Positions 6,935 to 14,441 of a stretch of DNA of 26,466 nucleotides are shown piece by piece. Under the pieces are notes generated by a model. That model was not told the origin of the DNA. It saw only the letters and a list, made by a program, of their open reading frames with translations, and searched no databases. Position 1 is the stretch's first letter. Every line of letters begins with the position of its first letter. This stretch comes from a virus. The DNA is taken from positions 1 to 26,466 of the IMG/VR virus record IMGVR_UViG_3300027788_000066; one strand, 5' to 3'. The position numbers and the translations under genes were made by a program.

Positions 6935-6936
6935 TT

Positions 6937-7383
6937 ATGCCATTTAAACTACCGAATAAAAACATAAGAGCAGCAATATCTACAACTGGCTATAAATCTA
7001 ATAGTCCAGATGTAGATAATGATGTAAACGTTATACCTAGTAATAAAATTACTATGAAAGGCGTAGACTTCCCTGTTAAGGGTGTTGGCAGTAATGGTGT
7101 TACTAAGAAGATGAAACCTGGAGAAAACTATGATTTTGGTGATGCTGATTATGTGGTTGAAACGCCTCTTAAAAGAACTAAGCCTTATAAAGCAGGTATG
7201 AGTGCTTCTGAGAGAAAAGCTTATAACAATAAAACAGGTGGTAACGTTCAAGCTCCTCAACCAGGTGGAGGATCACGTAAGAAGTCTTACTGTGCTAGAT
7301 CCGCTGGTATTAAGAAATGCAAGAACCCAGATAAAAATGGCGACTGTCCTAATGACATAGCTAGAAGAAATTGGAAATGTTAG
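6937..7383 (+). CDS. Small protein with cysteine-rich C-terminal module
   Basis: A 148-residue protein with a MPFKL opening and an S23-P24 word. Residues about 32-76 (VIPSNKITMKGVDFPVKGV, then KKMKPGENYDFGDADYVVE) form a beta-rich unit that I recall from many marine phage minor proteins. A Lys/Gly linker follows. The C-terminal 32 residues form a compact four-cysteine unit: SYCARSAGIKKCK, then GDCPNDIARRNWKC. The SYCARSAG...W-C pattern also recurs in marine phage proteins, as I remember, with no assigned function. It could bind a metal or be disulphide-linked after release. Start: aagtaattATGCC, 2 nt after the previous stop. Confidence 0.6.
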   Translation: MPFKLPNKNIRAAISTTGYKSNSPDVDNDVNVIPSNKITMKGVDFPVKGVGSNGVTKKMKPGENYDFGDADYVVETPLKRTKPYKAGMSASERKAYNNKTGGNVQAPQPGGGSRKKSYCARSAGIKKCKNPDKNGDCPNDIARRNWKC

Positions 7384-7393
7384 TATATATATT

Positions 7394-7714
7394 ATGACTT
7401 GGATAAAAAAACACTTAAAAGTATCTGTGCCATCTCCGCTAAAACAAGACGAGAAGAAAAACGAAGTTAACCTAAGAGCTAACAGGAACACTCAAAAAAG
7501 TGAAACTGACGCGGGTAAATCTACTTCAAGCCTTAGTGGTGGAATAGACTATAATAGAGGTAATTTAAATTTAAATGCTTCTGGTGATACGAATAAAAAC
7601 TATAACGTTGGACTACGCTTGTCTAATAAGAAGGGAAATGTATCTGGAGGTGTTAACTATAACACGGGACAATTCGGTAGTAACATAGGTGGTAATCTTA
7701 AAATAAAGTTTTAA
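7394..7714 (+). CDS. S-P-motif protein with beta-repeat C terminus
   Basis: A 106-residue protein. The N terminus, MTWIKKHLKVSVPSPLKQDE, holds the last clear S-P-x-K word of the cluster (S14-P15-L-K17). From about residue 48 to the end the chain alternates polar and apolar residues in four or five strand-length units rich in Gly and Asn (GGIDYNRGNLNLNASGD, YNVGLRLSNKKGN, GGVNYNTGQFG). This resembles outer-membrane beta-hairpins or small fibre strands. No signal peptide is visible. Only one base separates its stop from the start of the holin-like gene. Function unknown. Confidence 0.55.
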   Translation: MTWIKKHLKVSVPSPLKQDEKKNEVNLRANRNTQKSETDAGKSTSSLSGGIDYNRGNLNLNASGDTNKNYNVGLRLSNKKGNVSGGVNYNTGQFGSNIGGNLKIKF

Positions 7715-7715
7715 T

Positions 7716-8165
7716 ATGCCTAAAAAGAAATTTAGTGAAACAAAGGTCGGAGCATTTTTATCAAAAGTAGCTCCAGGTATATTAGGAACCGTGGGTGACA
7801 TACTACCTGATAACGGTTTATTTGGTGTTGTAAAAAATCTTATTTCAAAAGACGAAACAATGCCAGCTGAAGATAAAGAAAAAGCTTTAAAGCTATTAGA
7901 ACAAGATATGGTTGAAATGCAAGAGATAAGTAAGCGCTGGGCCAGCGACATGAAAAGCGATTCATGGTTAAGTAAAAATACACGCCCACTTACACTAATA
8001 TTTTTAACTGTATCTATGGTATTATTAATATTCTCTGATAGCATAGGTGATTCTTTTGATGTTGATTCAGGTTGGGTTGACTTATTGAAATCATTACTAA
8101 TAACGGTTTACGTAGCTTACTTTGGTTCTCGTGGTGCTGAAAAATTCAAGAAAATATCTAAATAA
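7716..8165 (+). CDS. Holin-like membrane protein (GTA holin 3TM type)
   Basis: A 149-residue protein with a soluble N-terminal half and two hydrophobic helices: TRPLTLIFLTVSMVLLIFS (about 89-107) and WVDLLKSLLITVYVAYFGS (about 120-138), followed by a short basic tail. The segment ISKRWASDMKSDSWLSKNTR before the first helix is what I remember of the GTA_holin_3TM family (Pfam PF11351), found in many phages. The expected role is timed permeabilisation of the inner membrane to release the lysin. No endolysin is visible in this window, so the partner enzyme would be elsewhere. The stop overlaps the next start (TAATGG). Confidence is good for a membrane protein, moderate for holin. Confidence 0.7.
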   Translation: MPKKKFSETKVGAFLSKVAPGILGTVGDILPDNGLFGVVKNLISKDETMPAEDKEKALKLLEQDMVEMQEISKRWASDMKSDSWLSKNTRPLTLIFLTVSMVLLIFSDSIGDSFDVDSGWVDLLKSLLITVYVAYFGSRGAEKFKKISK

Positions 8166-8845
8166 TGGCTAGATTAAATCAATATCCACTAGATGGAAAT
8201 ATAGATAAAACAGACTTACTGCTAGGTTCTGACAATGGTGGTACTACAAAAAACTACCAAATAGCATCTATAGGTAAAGCTATAAGTAAGTTTAACATGT
8301 CTGGACAACCTCAGATATGTTATAGATATAACCAAGGAGCTAACCTTGCTGGGAATATAAGCATAGTTGGCGGGAACGCGACTAAGGCGTTTACTTCAAT
8401 CAGTAGTATAATAGTGAGTAAATTTGCATTCGGTGAAACTAACACTGCTCAGAACATCTTATTAAACATGGTTGGCCAAGAGGTTACTATAACAGATATA
8501 GACAATCCAAACAACTTTGGATCTTATACTCTAGACTCAGCAACAGCGCTTGCTTCTGATAACAACTTTTATACACTGGCTCTCTTCAATACTGGAGGTG
8601 CCGGTAATATTGTTTATGAGCAATTCTATGTAATGACTAGCAAGAAAGGTGATTTATCTTTTGTGCATACTCAAACAAACGCTGCTGCTCAATGGGTGAT
8701 AACTCATAACTTAGGAAAAAAACCATCAGTAACAATAGTAACAGCAACAGAAACAACTGTTGTAGGTGAAGTTACATATAATAGCAATAACCAACTAACA
8801 ATAAATTTATCCAGTGCTAACGCTGGGAAAGCATACTTAAACTAA
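8165..8845 (+). CDS. Putative tail appendage protein
   Basis: A 226-residue protein. The opening ARLNQYPLDGNIDKTDLLLGSDNGGTTKNY has the form of a common N-terminal attachment segment of phage appendage proteins (a D-K-x-L-G-S/T-D word, then a TKN-hydrophobic stretch). Residues about 170-226 contain AAQWVITHNLGKKPSVTIVT, a short beta domain that I know from tail fibre and spike chains. No enzymatic motif. It is the first of four consecutive appendage-type genes and follows the holin-like gene with a one-base overlap. The most likely role is a short fibre or an adaptor on the virion surface. Confidence 0.6.
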   Translation: MARLNQYPLDGNIDKTDLLLGSDNGGTTKNYQIASIGKAISKFNMSGQPQICYRYNQGANLAGNISIVGGNATKAFTSISSIIVSKFAFGETNTAQNILLNMVGQEVTITDIDNPNNFGSYTLDSATALASDNNFYTLALFNTGGAGNIVYEQFYVMTSKKGDLSFVHTQTNAAAQWVITHNLGKKPSVTIVTATETTVVGEVTYNSNNQLTINLSSANAGKAYLN

Positions 8846-8868
8846 CAATAACTAACAAAAATTAAAAA

Positions 8869-11223
8869 ATGGCATTAAAATATCTAGTTGATTTAAACAT
8901 CAATGATAACGTTCTTCAAAACGCAAGATTGTTTTCAAGCGGAACTGCACCAACCGCGTCAATTGGTGCTATTTATGTAGACACCGGTGATAGCAATAAA
9001 CTTAAGTACCACAATGGAACTGCTTTTGTTGCTTTAGGAACTGGAACTGCAACTGGTGATTTAACAGCTATTGTAGCTGGTTCTGGTATGACTGGTACAA
9101 GTTTGACTGGTCCAATACCAACGTTGAATGTTATAGGTGGAGATGGTATTACTGCCAACGCTAATGACATGGAGGTAACACCTGGACAAACAACTATAAC
9201 AAGTATATACAATACTGGTTTAATAGTTGGTAGAGCATCAAATGACGCTAGAATAGATTTTTCTGCTGCTAACCAAGTAAGACTTATAAGTAATAACGAT
9301 GGTCAAGGCGGTATAACACTTGGGACTGGCGTGCTTAAACCAGCTACAACAAATAATATAGATTTAGGTACTTCTAGCGTACAGTTTAAAAATGCTTATT
9401 TTGATGGCACCGTAACTTCAGATGCTTTTTCTGGTCCTTTGACTGGTAACGTAACTGGTGATGTAAGTGGATCTTCTGGATCAACAACAGGTAATGCTGC
9501 TACAGCAACAAAAATTTCTAGTATTACAAACAGTAATATTGTTCAACTTGTTGCAACGCAAACATTAACAAATAAAACTTTAACTGCACCTACTATTGGT
9601 AACACGTCTAATATTACTTTTCCAACCTTTAATCAAAACACTACAGGTTCTGCTGCAACACTTACAACAGCTAGAGCAATTAATGGTGTGGATTTTGATG
9701 GTTCTGCCGCTATCACAATAACAGCAGCAGGTTCTACGTTAAGTGGAACTTCTCTTAAATCAACAATATTAGGTTCTTCACTAACAAGTGTAGGAGCTTT
9801 AAACTCTGGTTCTATAACATCAGGTTTTGGAGCTATAGATGTAGGTAGTAGTGCGATATCAGCTGGTAGCTTCGATGCTTCGGATGGTAACATAACAAAC
9901 GTTGGTAGTATATCTCTAGATGCTATTATTGCCGATGGTTCAGCTATAACAATAGGTACAGACACTTCAGGTGACACTGTTACAATTGGTCATACTACTT
10001 CAGAAGTAACTGTTGGAGATAACTTAACAGTTGCTGGTAGCGCTACAATATCTGGAGATTTAACTGTTAATGGTACAACTACCACTGTAGATTCAACTAC
10101 TGTCGCTATTGGTGACAACATGATGAAGTATGCTAAAGACAACACAGCTAATTCAGTTGACATTGGTTGGTACGGTAAAGCTGTGCAATCTGGCACAAAA
10201 TTCCCAACAATGTTTTACGATGCTAGTTCTGGTATTGCTACTCCATTATTTCAAGTTGGTCTTGCAACAACTGAACCAGCGGGCACAGGTGCTATAGCTG
10301 TAAAAGGTACGGTAGTTGCAAATTTAAGTGGTAACGCAACAGGTTCATCTGGATCTTGTACAGGTAATGCAGCCACAGCATCAGCTGTAGCTTACACAGG
10401 TTTAACTGGAACAGTTCCAACATGGAATCAAGCCACGACAGGTAATGCAGCTACTTCAACTAAGATCGATAGTATAACTAACAGTAATATAGTTCAGTTA
10501 ACTACTACTCAAACTTTAACTAATAAGACTTTAACGTCTCCTACTATTGGAAATACTTCAAACATTACTTTTCCAACTTTTAATCAAAGTACGACAGGTA
10601 ACGCGGCTACAGCTACTAAGATAACAAGTATAACTAATAGCAATATTGTTCAGCTTGCAGTAACGCAGACGTTGACAAATAAGACTTTAACGTCACCTAC
10701 TTTTACAGCGCCAGTCTTAGGAACACCTGGATCTGGAACTTTAACTAATTGTACATTCCCTACATTAAATCAAAATACAACTGGTCTTGCAGGAACAGCA
10801 ACAACTTTAGCAACTGGTAGAACAATAGCTATGACTGGTGATGTTGCATGGACTTCAGCTTCATTTACTGGAGGTGGAAACGTAACTGGAACATCTACAA
10901 TACAAGCTGGTGCTGTTGAGCACTCTATGCTTGCTAATAACATACAAGGTAGACAAACTCTGCTTAACTCTGGTGTTAGTGGTATTGGTAGAACTTATAA
11001 CGTAGGAAGTAACGGTCTTACTATATTTACTATAACTTTAGCTACTTTTTATGGATCTGGAGACCCAGACGGTAGATTTATACAAGTGGAATTACACGAG
11101 GCTTCAACTTATGCTACTGTTTACGCAGATGTAGCTAGAGCCTCGGCAACAGTTACTATAACAATGAAAGGCAGTGTAGCTGATTCTGCTTATGGTATAT
11201 TACTTAAACCAGTGACAGCATAA
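8869..11223 (+). CDS. Tail fibre-like protein with internal repeats
   Basis: A 784-residue Thr/Ser/Asn/Gly-rich chain typical of trimeric phage fibres. Three copies of a repeat of about 52 residues occur at 208-264, 525-576 and 577 to about 640, each with SITNSNIVQL, TQTLTNKTLT and NITFPTFNQ words. The TNKTLTSPTFTAPVLGTPGS stretch is a familiar fibre sequence. The N-terminal 60 residues (VDLNINDNVLQNARLFSSG, then IGAIYVDTGDSNKLKYHNGT) look like an attachment domain. A middle part (about 400-470) with DSTTVAIGDNMMKYAKDN breaks the repeats. The last 80 residues form a different, probably globular, beta domain. The likely job is host recognition or a long surface appendage. A strong terminator-like hairpin follows. 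Confidence 0.8.
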   Translation: MALKYLVDLNINDNVLQNARLFSSGTAPTASIGAIYVDTGDSNKLKYHNGTAFVALGTGTATGDLTAIVAGSGMTGTSLTGPIPTLNVIGGDGITANANDMEVTPGQTTITSIYNTGLIVGRASNDARIDFSAANQVRLISNNDGQGGITLGTGVLKPATTNNIDLGTSSVQFKNAYFDGTVTSDAFSGPLTGNVTGDVSGSSGSTTGNAATATKISSITNSNIVQLVATQTLTNKTLTAPTIGNTSNITFPTFNQNTTGSAATLTTARAINGVDFDGSAAITITAAGSTLSGTSLKSTILGSSLTSVGALNSGSITSGFGAIDVGSSAISAGSFDASDGNITNVGSISLDAIIADGSAITIGTDTSGDTVTIGHTTSEVTVGDNLTVAGSATISGDLTVNGTTTTVDSTTVAIGDNMMKYAKDNTANSVDIGWYGKAVQSGTKFPTMFYDASSGIATPLFQVGLATTEPAGTGAIAVKGTVVANLSGNATGSSGSCTGNAATASAVAYTGLTGTVPTWNQATTGNAATSTKIDSITNSNIVQLTTTQTLTNKTLTSPTIGNTSNITFPTFNQSTTGNAATATKITSITNSNIVQLAVTQTLTNKTLTSPTFTAPVLGTPGSGTLTNCTFPTLNQNTTGLAGTATTLATGRTIAMTGDVAWTSASFTGGGNVTGTSTIQAGAVEHSMLANNIQGRQTLLNSGVSGIGRTYNVGSNGLTIFTITLATFYGSGDPDGRFIQVELHEASTYATVYADVARASATVTITMKGSVADSAYGILLKPVTA
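9490..9660 (+). repeat. Fibre repeat unit, copy 1
   Basis: This stretch encodes residues 208-264 of the fibre-like protein (GNAATATKISSITNSNIVQL and onward to the TTGSAAT word). The amino acid words match copies 2 and 3 closely, but many third codon positions differ, so the repeat is old and kept at protein level. Confidence 0.7.
10441..10788 (+). repeat. Fibre repeat units, copies 2 and 3 in tandem
   Basis: Copy 2 (10441-10596) and copy 3 (from 10597) are direct repeats with a 156-nt (52-codon) period. Both begin GNAAT-TKI-SITNSNIVQL and contain TQTLTNKTLTSPT. Copy 3 diverges after that word into a Gly/Pro segment and returns to TFPTLNQNTTG. Synonymous differences between copies are frequent. 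Confidence 0.7.
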
Positions 11224-11237
11224 TAACAATAATATTT

Positions 11238-11262
11238 AACCGGCTCTTCGGGGTCGGTTTTT
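11238..11262 (+). terminator. Intrinsic terminator with UUCG tetraloop
   Basis: A nine-pair stem (11238-11246 with 11251-11259, including two G-T wobbles) is closed by a C(TTCG)G loop, the very stable UUCG tetraloop. The stem runs into five T (11258-11262). It lies 15 nt after the fibre gene stop and before the next appendage gene, splitting the appendage cassette into separately controlled parts. Confidence 0.8.
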
Positions 11263-11279
11263 AATTTAATATATAACAA

Positions 11280-12671
11280 ATGTCTAAATTTTTAACAGAT
11301 TCAACTTTCTCAGGAAAAGTTAACGTTGCTGGTTCTCAGAACAACGCAAGCGCATTAAACGTTAGAACAGCAGATGGTAGTACTGGATCTATTGGTTTTG
11401 AAACTGGTTCTGAAATAACAGGTATCATAAGCAGCGCAACTGAAACAATGGATTTTAGAGTTGGTGATGGAGTTGGCATGAGCAGTGCTAAAAGTCTAAG
11501 AATAGATACTGGTGGTATTGAAGTAACAGGTAATATTGATTTAACCGGAGGTATTGTTTGCCCTAGCGTTCTTGCTATAACTACCGCATCGAGTTATGTT
11601 CAAATAAATACAGCTAGTGGTTATATTCAAATAGGGGCAATGAACACGAGTCACGCTCATATATACTCAGATAGACCTAGTTTTTATTTTAATAAAAACA
11701 TCCTTGTTAATGGAACTACTTTAACAGGAGCTCAAACAACTGTATCAGGTAACGCAGGTTCTGCTACTGTATTGCAAACAGCAAGAACTATAGCTGGTGT
11801 AAGTTTCAATGGTTCAGCAAACATATCTTTAAACAACAACGCTATTACTAACGGTGCTGGGTATACAACCAACGTAGGTACGGTAACTAAATCAGGAACA
11901 ATAAATGCTAATGAATTTCCACAATGGAAATCCGCATCAGATTTAGGAGCATTAACTGCTGCTGAAATGAGATCTGCATTAAATGTACCTAATACTACAA
12001 CTGTTATTACCAATAACAATCAATTAACAAACGGATCAGGATATACAACCAATACAGGAACGGTTACACAAGTTAACGTAGGAACTGGTTTAGATGTTTC
12101 TAACGCAACAACAACACCAACTGTTAGCTTAGATTTTACAGAATTAAACAACATTGATGGAGATGATCCACAAATAACAGATTTTGTTGTAGTTTCTAAT
12201 GAAGGTGAAAGTGCTAGGTGTAATTTATCGGACACTAAAATAGCATTGGGAGCTAATAAAAGTCAATTCGTATTAAATAGTAATTTCTCAGATGACTCAT
12301 CTACTATTAGTTATATTTATATGCCATTTAATACTACATCAGATACTACGTCTGCTCAGTATTATGTTCACTGGGCTGCTCCATGTACAGGTAGAATTAA
12401 AAGAATAGTAATGCAACATGTTTATGGAACTATGAGTAGTAGTTTTACTACACAGCTACAAGTCTATAAAGGTGGTTCAACTTTTACAACATCAGGTGAA
12501 TTAACAGCTACTTCAACAAACGATGGTGGTTACATAGAATACAATCCAACTGGAAGCAATGTTGAATTTGTAAAAGGAGATAGAATTAGAATTAGATATA
12601 GTAAAAGTGCAACTAGTAAATACTGGAGAGGCGTTGCCGCTTCTATAATAATGGAATTAGATCAAGTATAA
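11280..12671 (+). CDS. Tail fibre-like protein with C-terminal head domain
   Basis: A 463-residue protein starting MSKFLTDSTFSGKVNVAGSQ. The central part carries familiar fibre words: VSGNAGSATVLQTARTIAGV followed by SFNGSANISL, and two NGxGYTTNxGTVT units (around residues 190 and 250). The final 130 residues or so (from about QFVLNSNFSDDSSTISYIYM) differ in style, with more aromatics, and read as a compact beta-sandwich head: YYVHWAAPCTGRIKRIV and RIRIRYSKSATSKYWRG. Such ends usually hold receptor-binding activity in fibres. It follows the UUCG terminator and has an AT-rich leader (atataacaaATG). The receptor-binding role is inferred from position and layout. Confidence 0.75.
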   Translation: MSKFLTDSTFSGKVNVAGSQNNASALNVRTADGSTGSIGFETGSEITGIISSATETMDFRVGDGVGMSSAKSLRIDTGGIEVTGNIDLTGGIVCPSVLAITTASSYVQINTASGYIQIGAMNTSHAHIYSDRPSFYFNKNILVNGTTLTGAQTTVSGNAGSATVLQTARTIAGVSFNGSANISLNNNAITNGAGYTTNVGTVTKSGTINANEFPQWKSASDLGALTAAEMRSALNVPNTTTVITNNNQLTNGSGYTTNTGTVTQVNVGTGLDVSNATTTPTVSLDFTELNNIDGDDPQITDFVVVSNEGESARCNLSDTKIALGANKSQFVLNSNFSDDSSTISYIYMPFNTTSDTTSAQYYVHWAAPCTGRIKRIVMQHVYGTMSSSFTTQLQVYKGGSTFTTSGELTATSTNDGGYIEYNPTGSNVEFVKGDRIRIRYSKSATSKYWRGVAASIIMELDQV

Positions 12672-12673
12672 TT

Positions 12674-14125
12674 ATGGCAAATATAAATGATAACATAAGA
12701 GGCAAGAAGCTATTTAAACAAGGATCGACTGGGGCTAGAGCCTCTAAAGGTAGCGATGGAGAGTTTACTGTTTCAAAAGAAATATCTGATGATCTTAATG
12801 CTCTTACGGATATTAGCGATATATTTAATGACGATGGTTTATATCAAATAAATAGATATTTAATAAAACAATTAGAAGATGTTAGAGCTGACGTAGAAGA
12901 ATTACACGCGTTTATAAAAGACGCTTTTGGTAGTGATTCATCTTCAGCTGCTTCAAGAGGAGGTACTGGTGCAAAAGGTGATACTGGTTCTACTGGTGGC
13001 AAAGGTAACAAAGGTGATACAGGTTCAGCAGGTTCTAATGGATCTAATGGATTAAAAGGTAATACTGGAGCAGCAGGTAGTGCAGGAGCAGCCGGTCCTC
13101 AAGGACTTAAGGGTAATACTGGATCTGGAGGTTCAAATGGTGCTAAGGGTGACCAAGGAATACAGGGCATCCAAGGTGAAGAGGGTGATGAGGGTAGTGA
13201 TGGAGATAGAGGTCCTCGAGGTTCTACAGGTTCTACAGGAACTAAAGGAGACCAAGGAATACAAGGTAATACAGGAAGTACCGGGTCACAAGGACCTAAG
13301 GGAGACGCTGGTGCAACAGGAGGCGTTGGTCCAAAAGGTAGCACAGGTTCTGCGGGATCTGACGGAGACGATGGGGCTAAAGGTGATAAAGGTTCCACTG
13401 GATCACAAGGCGCAAAAGGTGATACTGGATCGCAAGGAATACAAGGAATACAAGGTCCAGCTGGGGCTAAGGGTAGTACAGGATCAACTGGGGCTAAAGG
13501 AGATGCTGGTGACGCAGGTGGAACAGGACCAGCTGGAGCAAAAGGCGCTACAGGTAGTGCTGGAAGCAATGGATCAAATGGTGGAAAAGGCGACAAAGGT
13601 GATACCGGAGCTGCTGGCTCTGCTGGTGGTAAAGGAGATAAGGGTGACACCGGGTCAGCCGGATCCGCGGGTGGTAAAGGAGATACTGGTTCAGCAGGAC
13701 CAACGGGGCCAAAAGGTAGTACGGGTTCAACCGGTGCCGCTGGAAGTAATGGCTCAAACGGTGGTGCTGGTGCTAAAGGTAGTACAGGTTCAGCAGGACC
13801 AACAGGGCCAGCTGGCGCAAAGGGTGACACTGGTAACGCTGGAAGTAACGGATCAAATGGATCAGCTGGAGCTAAAGGTGCCACTGGGTCAACGGGTCCA
13901 CAAGGAGGCACAGGAGCAACAGGACCGCAAGGACCTGCTGGAGCCGCTGGTGCTGCTGGAGCTGCAGGAGCGAAAGGAAATACTGGATCACAAGGATCAA
14001 CTGGACCACAAGGAGCAACCGGTGCAGCGGGTAGTGATGCCTCAGTAAGCGGTGCAACAGCTAGCTTTGCTGTAGGTAAAGTAACGTATACATTTAAAAA
14101 CGGGTTGCTAACAACCGCTAAGTAA
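12674..14125 (+). CDS. Collagen-like virion protein
   Basis: A 483-residue protein in three parts. Residues 1-95 form a non-repetitive head that includes a likely coiled coil (INRYLIKQLEDVRADVEELH, 59-78), well placed to trimerise the chain. Residues 96-455 are 120 consecutive Gly-X-Y triplets with no interruption, dominated by GST, GAK, GDK/GDT, GSA, GSN and GIQ. The last 28 residues (TASFAVGKVTYTFKNGLLTT) form a short beta cap that may nucleate folding. Proline is scarce in the triplets and Thr, Ser and Lys abundant, as in bacterial and phage collagen-like proteins that lack hydroxyproline. It is expected to be a rod-like tail or head appendage. It begins 2 nt after the preceding fibre gene. 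The large overlapping frames in this stretch are by-products of GGN-rich codons. Confidence 0.9.
   Translation: MANINDNIRGKKLFKQGSTGARASKGSDGEFTVSKEISDDLNALTDISDIFNDDGLYQINRYLIKQLEDVRADVEELHAFIKDAFGSDSSSAASRGGTGAKGDTGSTGGKGNKGDTGSAGSNGSNGLKGNTGAAGSAGAAGPQGLKGNTGSGGSNGAKGDQGIQGIQGEEGDEGSDGDRGPRGSTGSTGTKGDQGIQGNTGSTGSQGPKGDAGATGGVGPKGSTGSAGSDGDDGAKGDKGSTGSQGAKGDTGSQGIQGIQGPAGAKGSTGSTGAKGDAGDAGGTGPAGAKGATGSAGSNGSNGGKGDKGDTGAAGSAGGKGDKGDTGSAGSAGGKGDTGSAGPTGPKGSTGSTGAAGSNGSNGGAGAKGSTGSAGPTGPAGAKGDTGNAGSNGSNGSAGAKGATGSTGPQGGTGATGPQGPAGAAGAAGAAGAKGNTGSQGSTGPQGATGAAGSDASVSGATASFAVGKVTYTFKNGLLTTAK
12959..14038 (+). repeat. 120 Gly-X-Y codon triplets
   Basis: A 1080-nt region with a GGN codon every nine bases, encoding the collagen-like rod. 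Glycine is mostly GGT and GGA. Imperfect longer units recur, such as GSNGSNGGKGDKGD and GSAGPTGP, showing growth by local duplication. This is the most GC-rich coding stretch of the window. Confidence 0.9.
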
Positions 14126-14131
14126 TTTACA

Positions 14132-14152
14132 AATCACTATAAATAAGTGATT
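14132..14152 (+). other. Intergenic hairpin after collagen-like gene
   Basis: Arms aatcact (14132-14138) and agtgatt (14146-14152) pair perfectly around a 7-nt loop. No run of T follows; the downstream stretch is aatatatatagg. It may be a weak terminator, an mRNA end stabiliser, or part of the leader of the next gene. Confidence 0.4.
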
Positions 14153-14186
14153 AATATATATAGGATTAATAATTAAATATAATAAA

Positions 14187-14441
14187 ATGGCAAAAAAAAT
14201 TAAAAAACAAGAATTAGAAGAATTACAGGGTGTAATTGGTAAGTTAAATCAAATAAAATTAAGAATAGGAGACGTGGAAGTGCAAAAGCATCAACTACTA
14301 CATCAAGCAGCTATAATTGAATCTGAAGAACTTAAAAAAATTCAAGATGATTTAGAAAATACTTACGGAAAAGTTAGTATAAATGTTACTGATGGTTCTA
14401 TAGAGAAAATAAAAGAAGATGAGCCTAGTAAGAAAGATTAG
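14187..14441 (+). CDS. Small coiled-coil protein
   Basis: An 84-residue, highly charged protein. Residues about 5-62 form an almost continuous helix with hydrophobic positions spaced as in a coiled coil (LEELQGVIGKLNQIKLRIGD, then QKHQLLHQAAIIESEELKKI). A short YGKVSINVTDGSIEKI strand segment and an acidic/basic tail follow. I recall small coiled-coil proteins at this place, next to terminase genes, in marine phages, without a firm role. The gene is preceded by a 61-nt AT-rich gap with a hairpin, and its last 23 nt overlap the next gene. Confidence 0.6.
   Translation: MAKKIKKQELEELQGVIGKLNQIKLRIGDVEVQKHQLLHQAAIIESEELKKIQDDLENTYGKVSINVTDGSIEKIKEDEPSKKD

Noticed and set aside
9490-10788. CRISPR-like array in the fibre gene repeats
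   Set aside because: The repeats are 156 nt apart, lie in frame and vary at third positions. They are protein repeats, not identical DNA repeats with spacers.
13099-13911. Long open frame on the - strand inside the collagen-like gene (about 270 residues, Pro-rich)
   Set aside because: It is the mirror of GGN-rich Gly-X-Y codons, with no start context, no plausible fold and complete overlap with a well-supported gene.
13080-14048. Second + strand frame of about 322 residues inside the collagen-like gene
   Set aside because: Open only because of the nine-base repeat; the product is a low-complexity Val/Leu/Lys/Glu chain and there is no separate leader.
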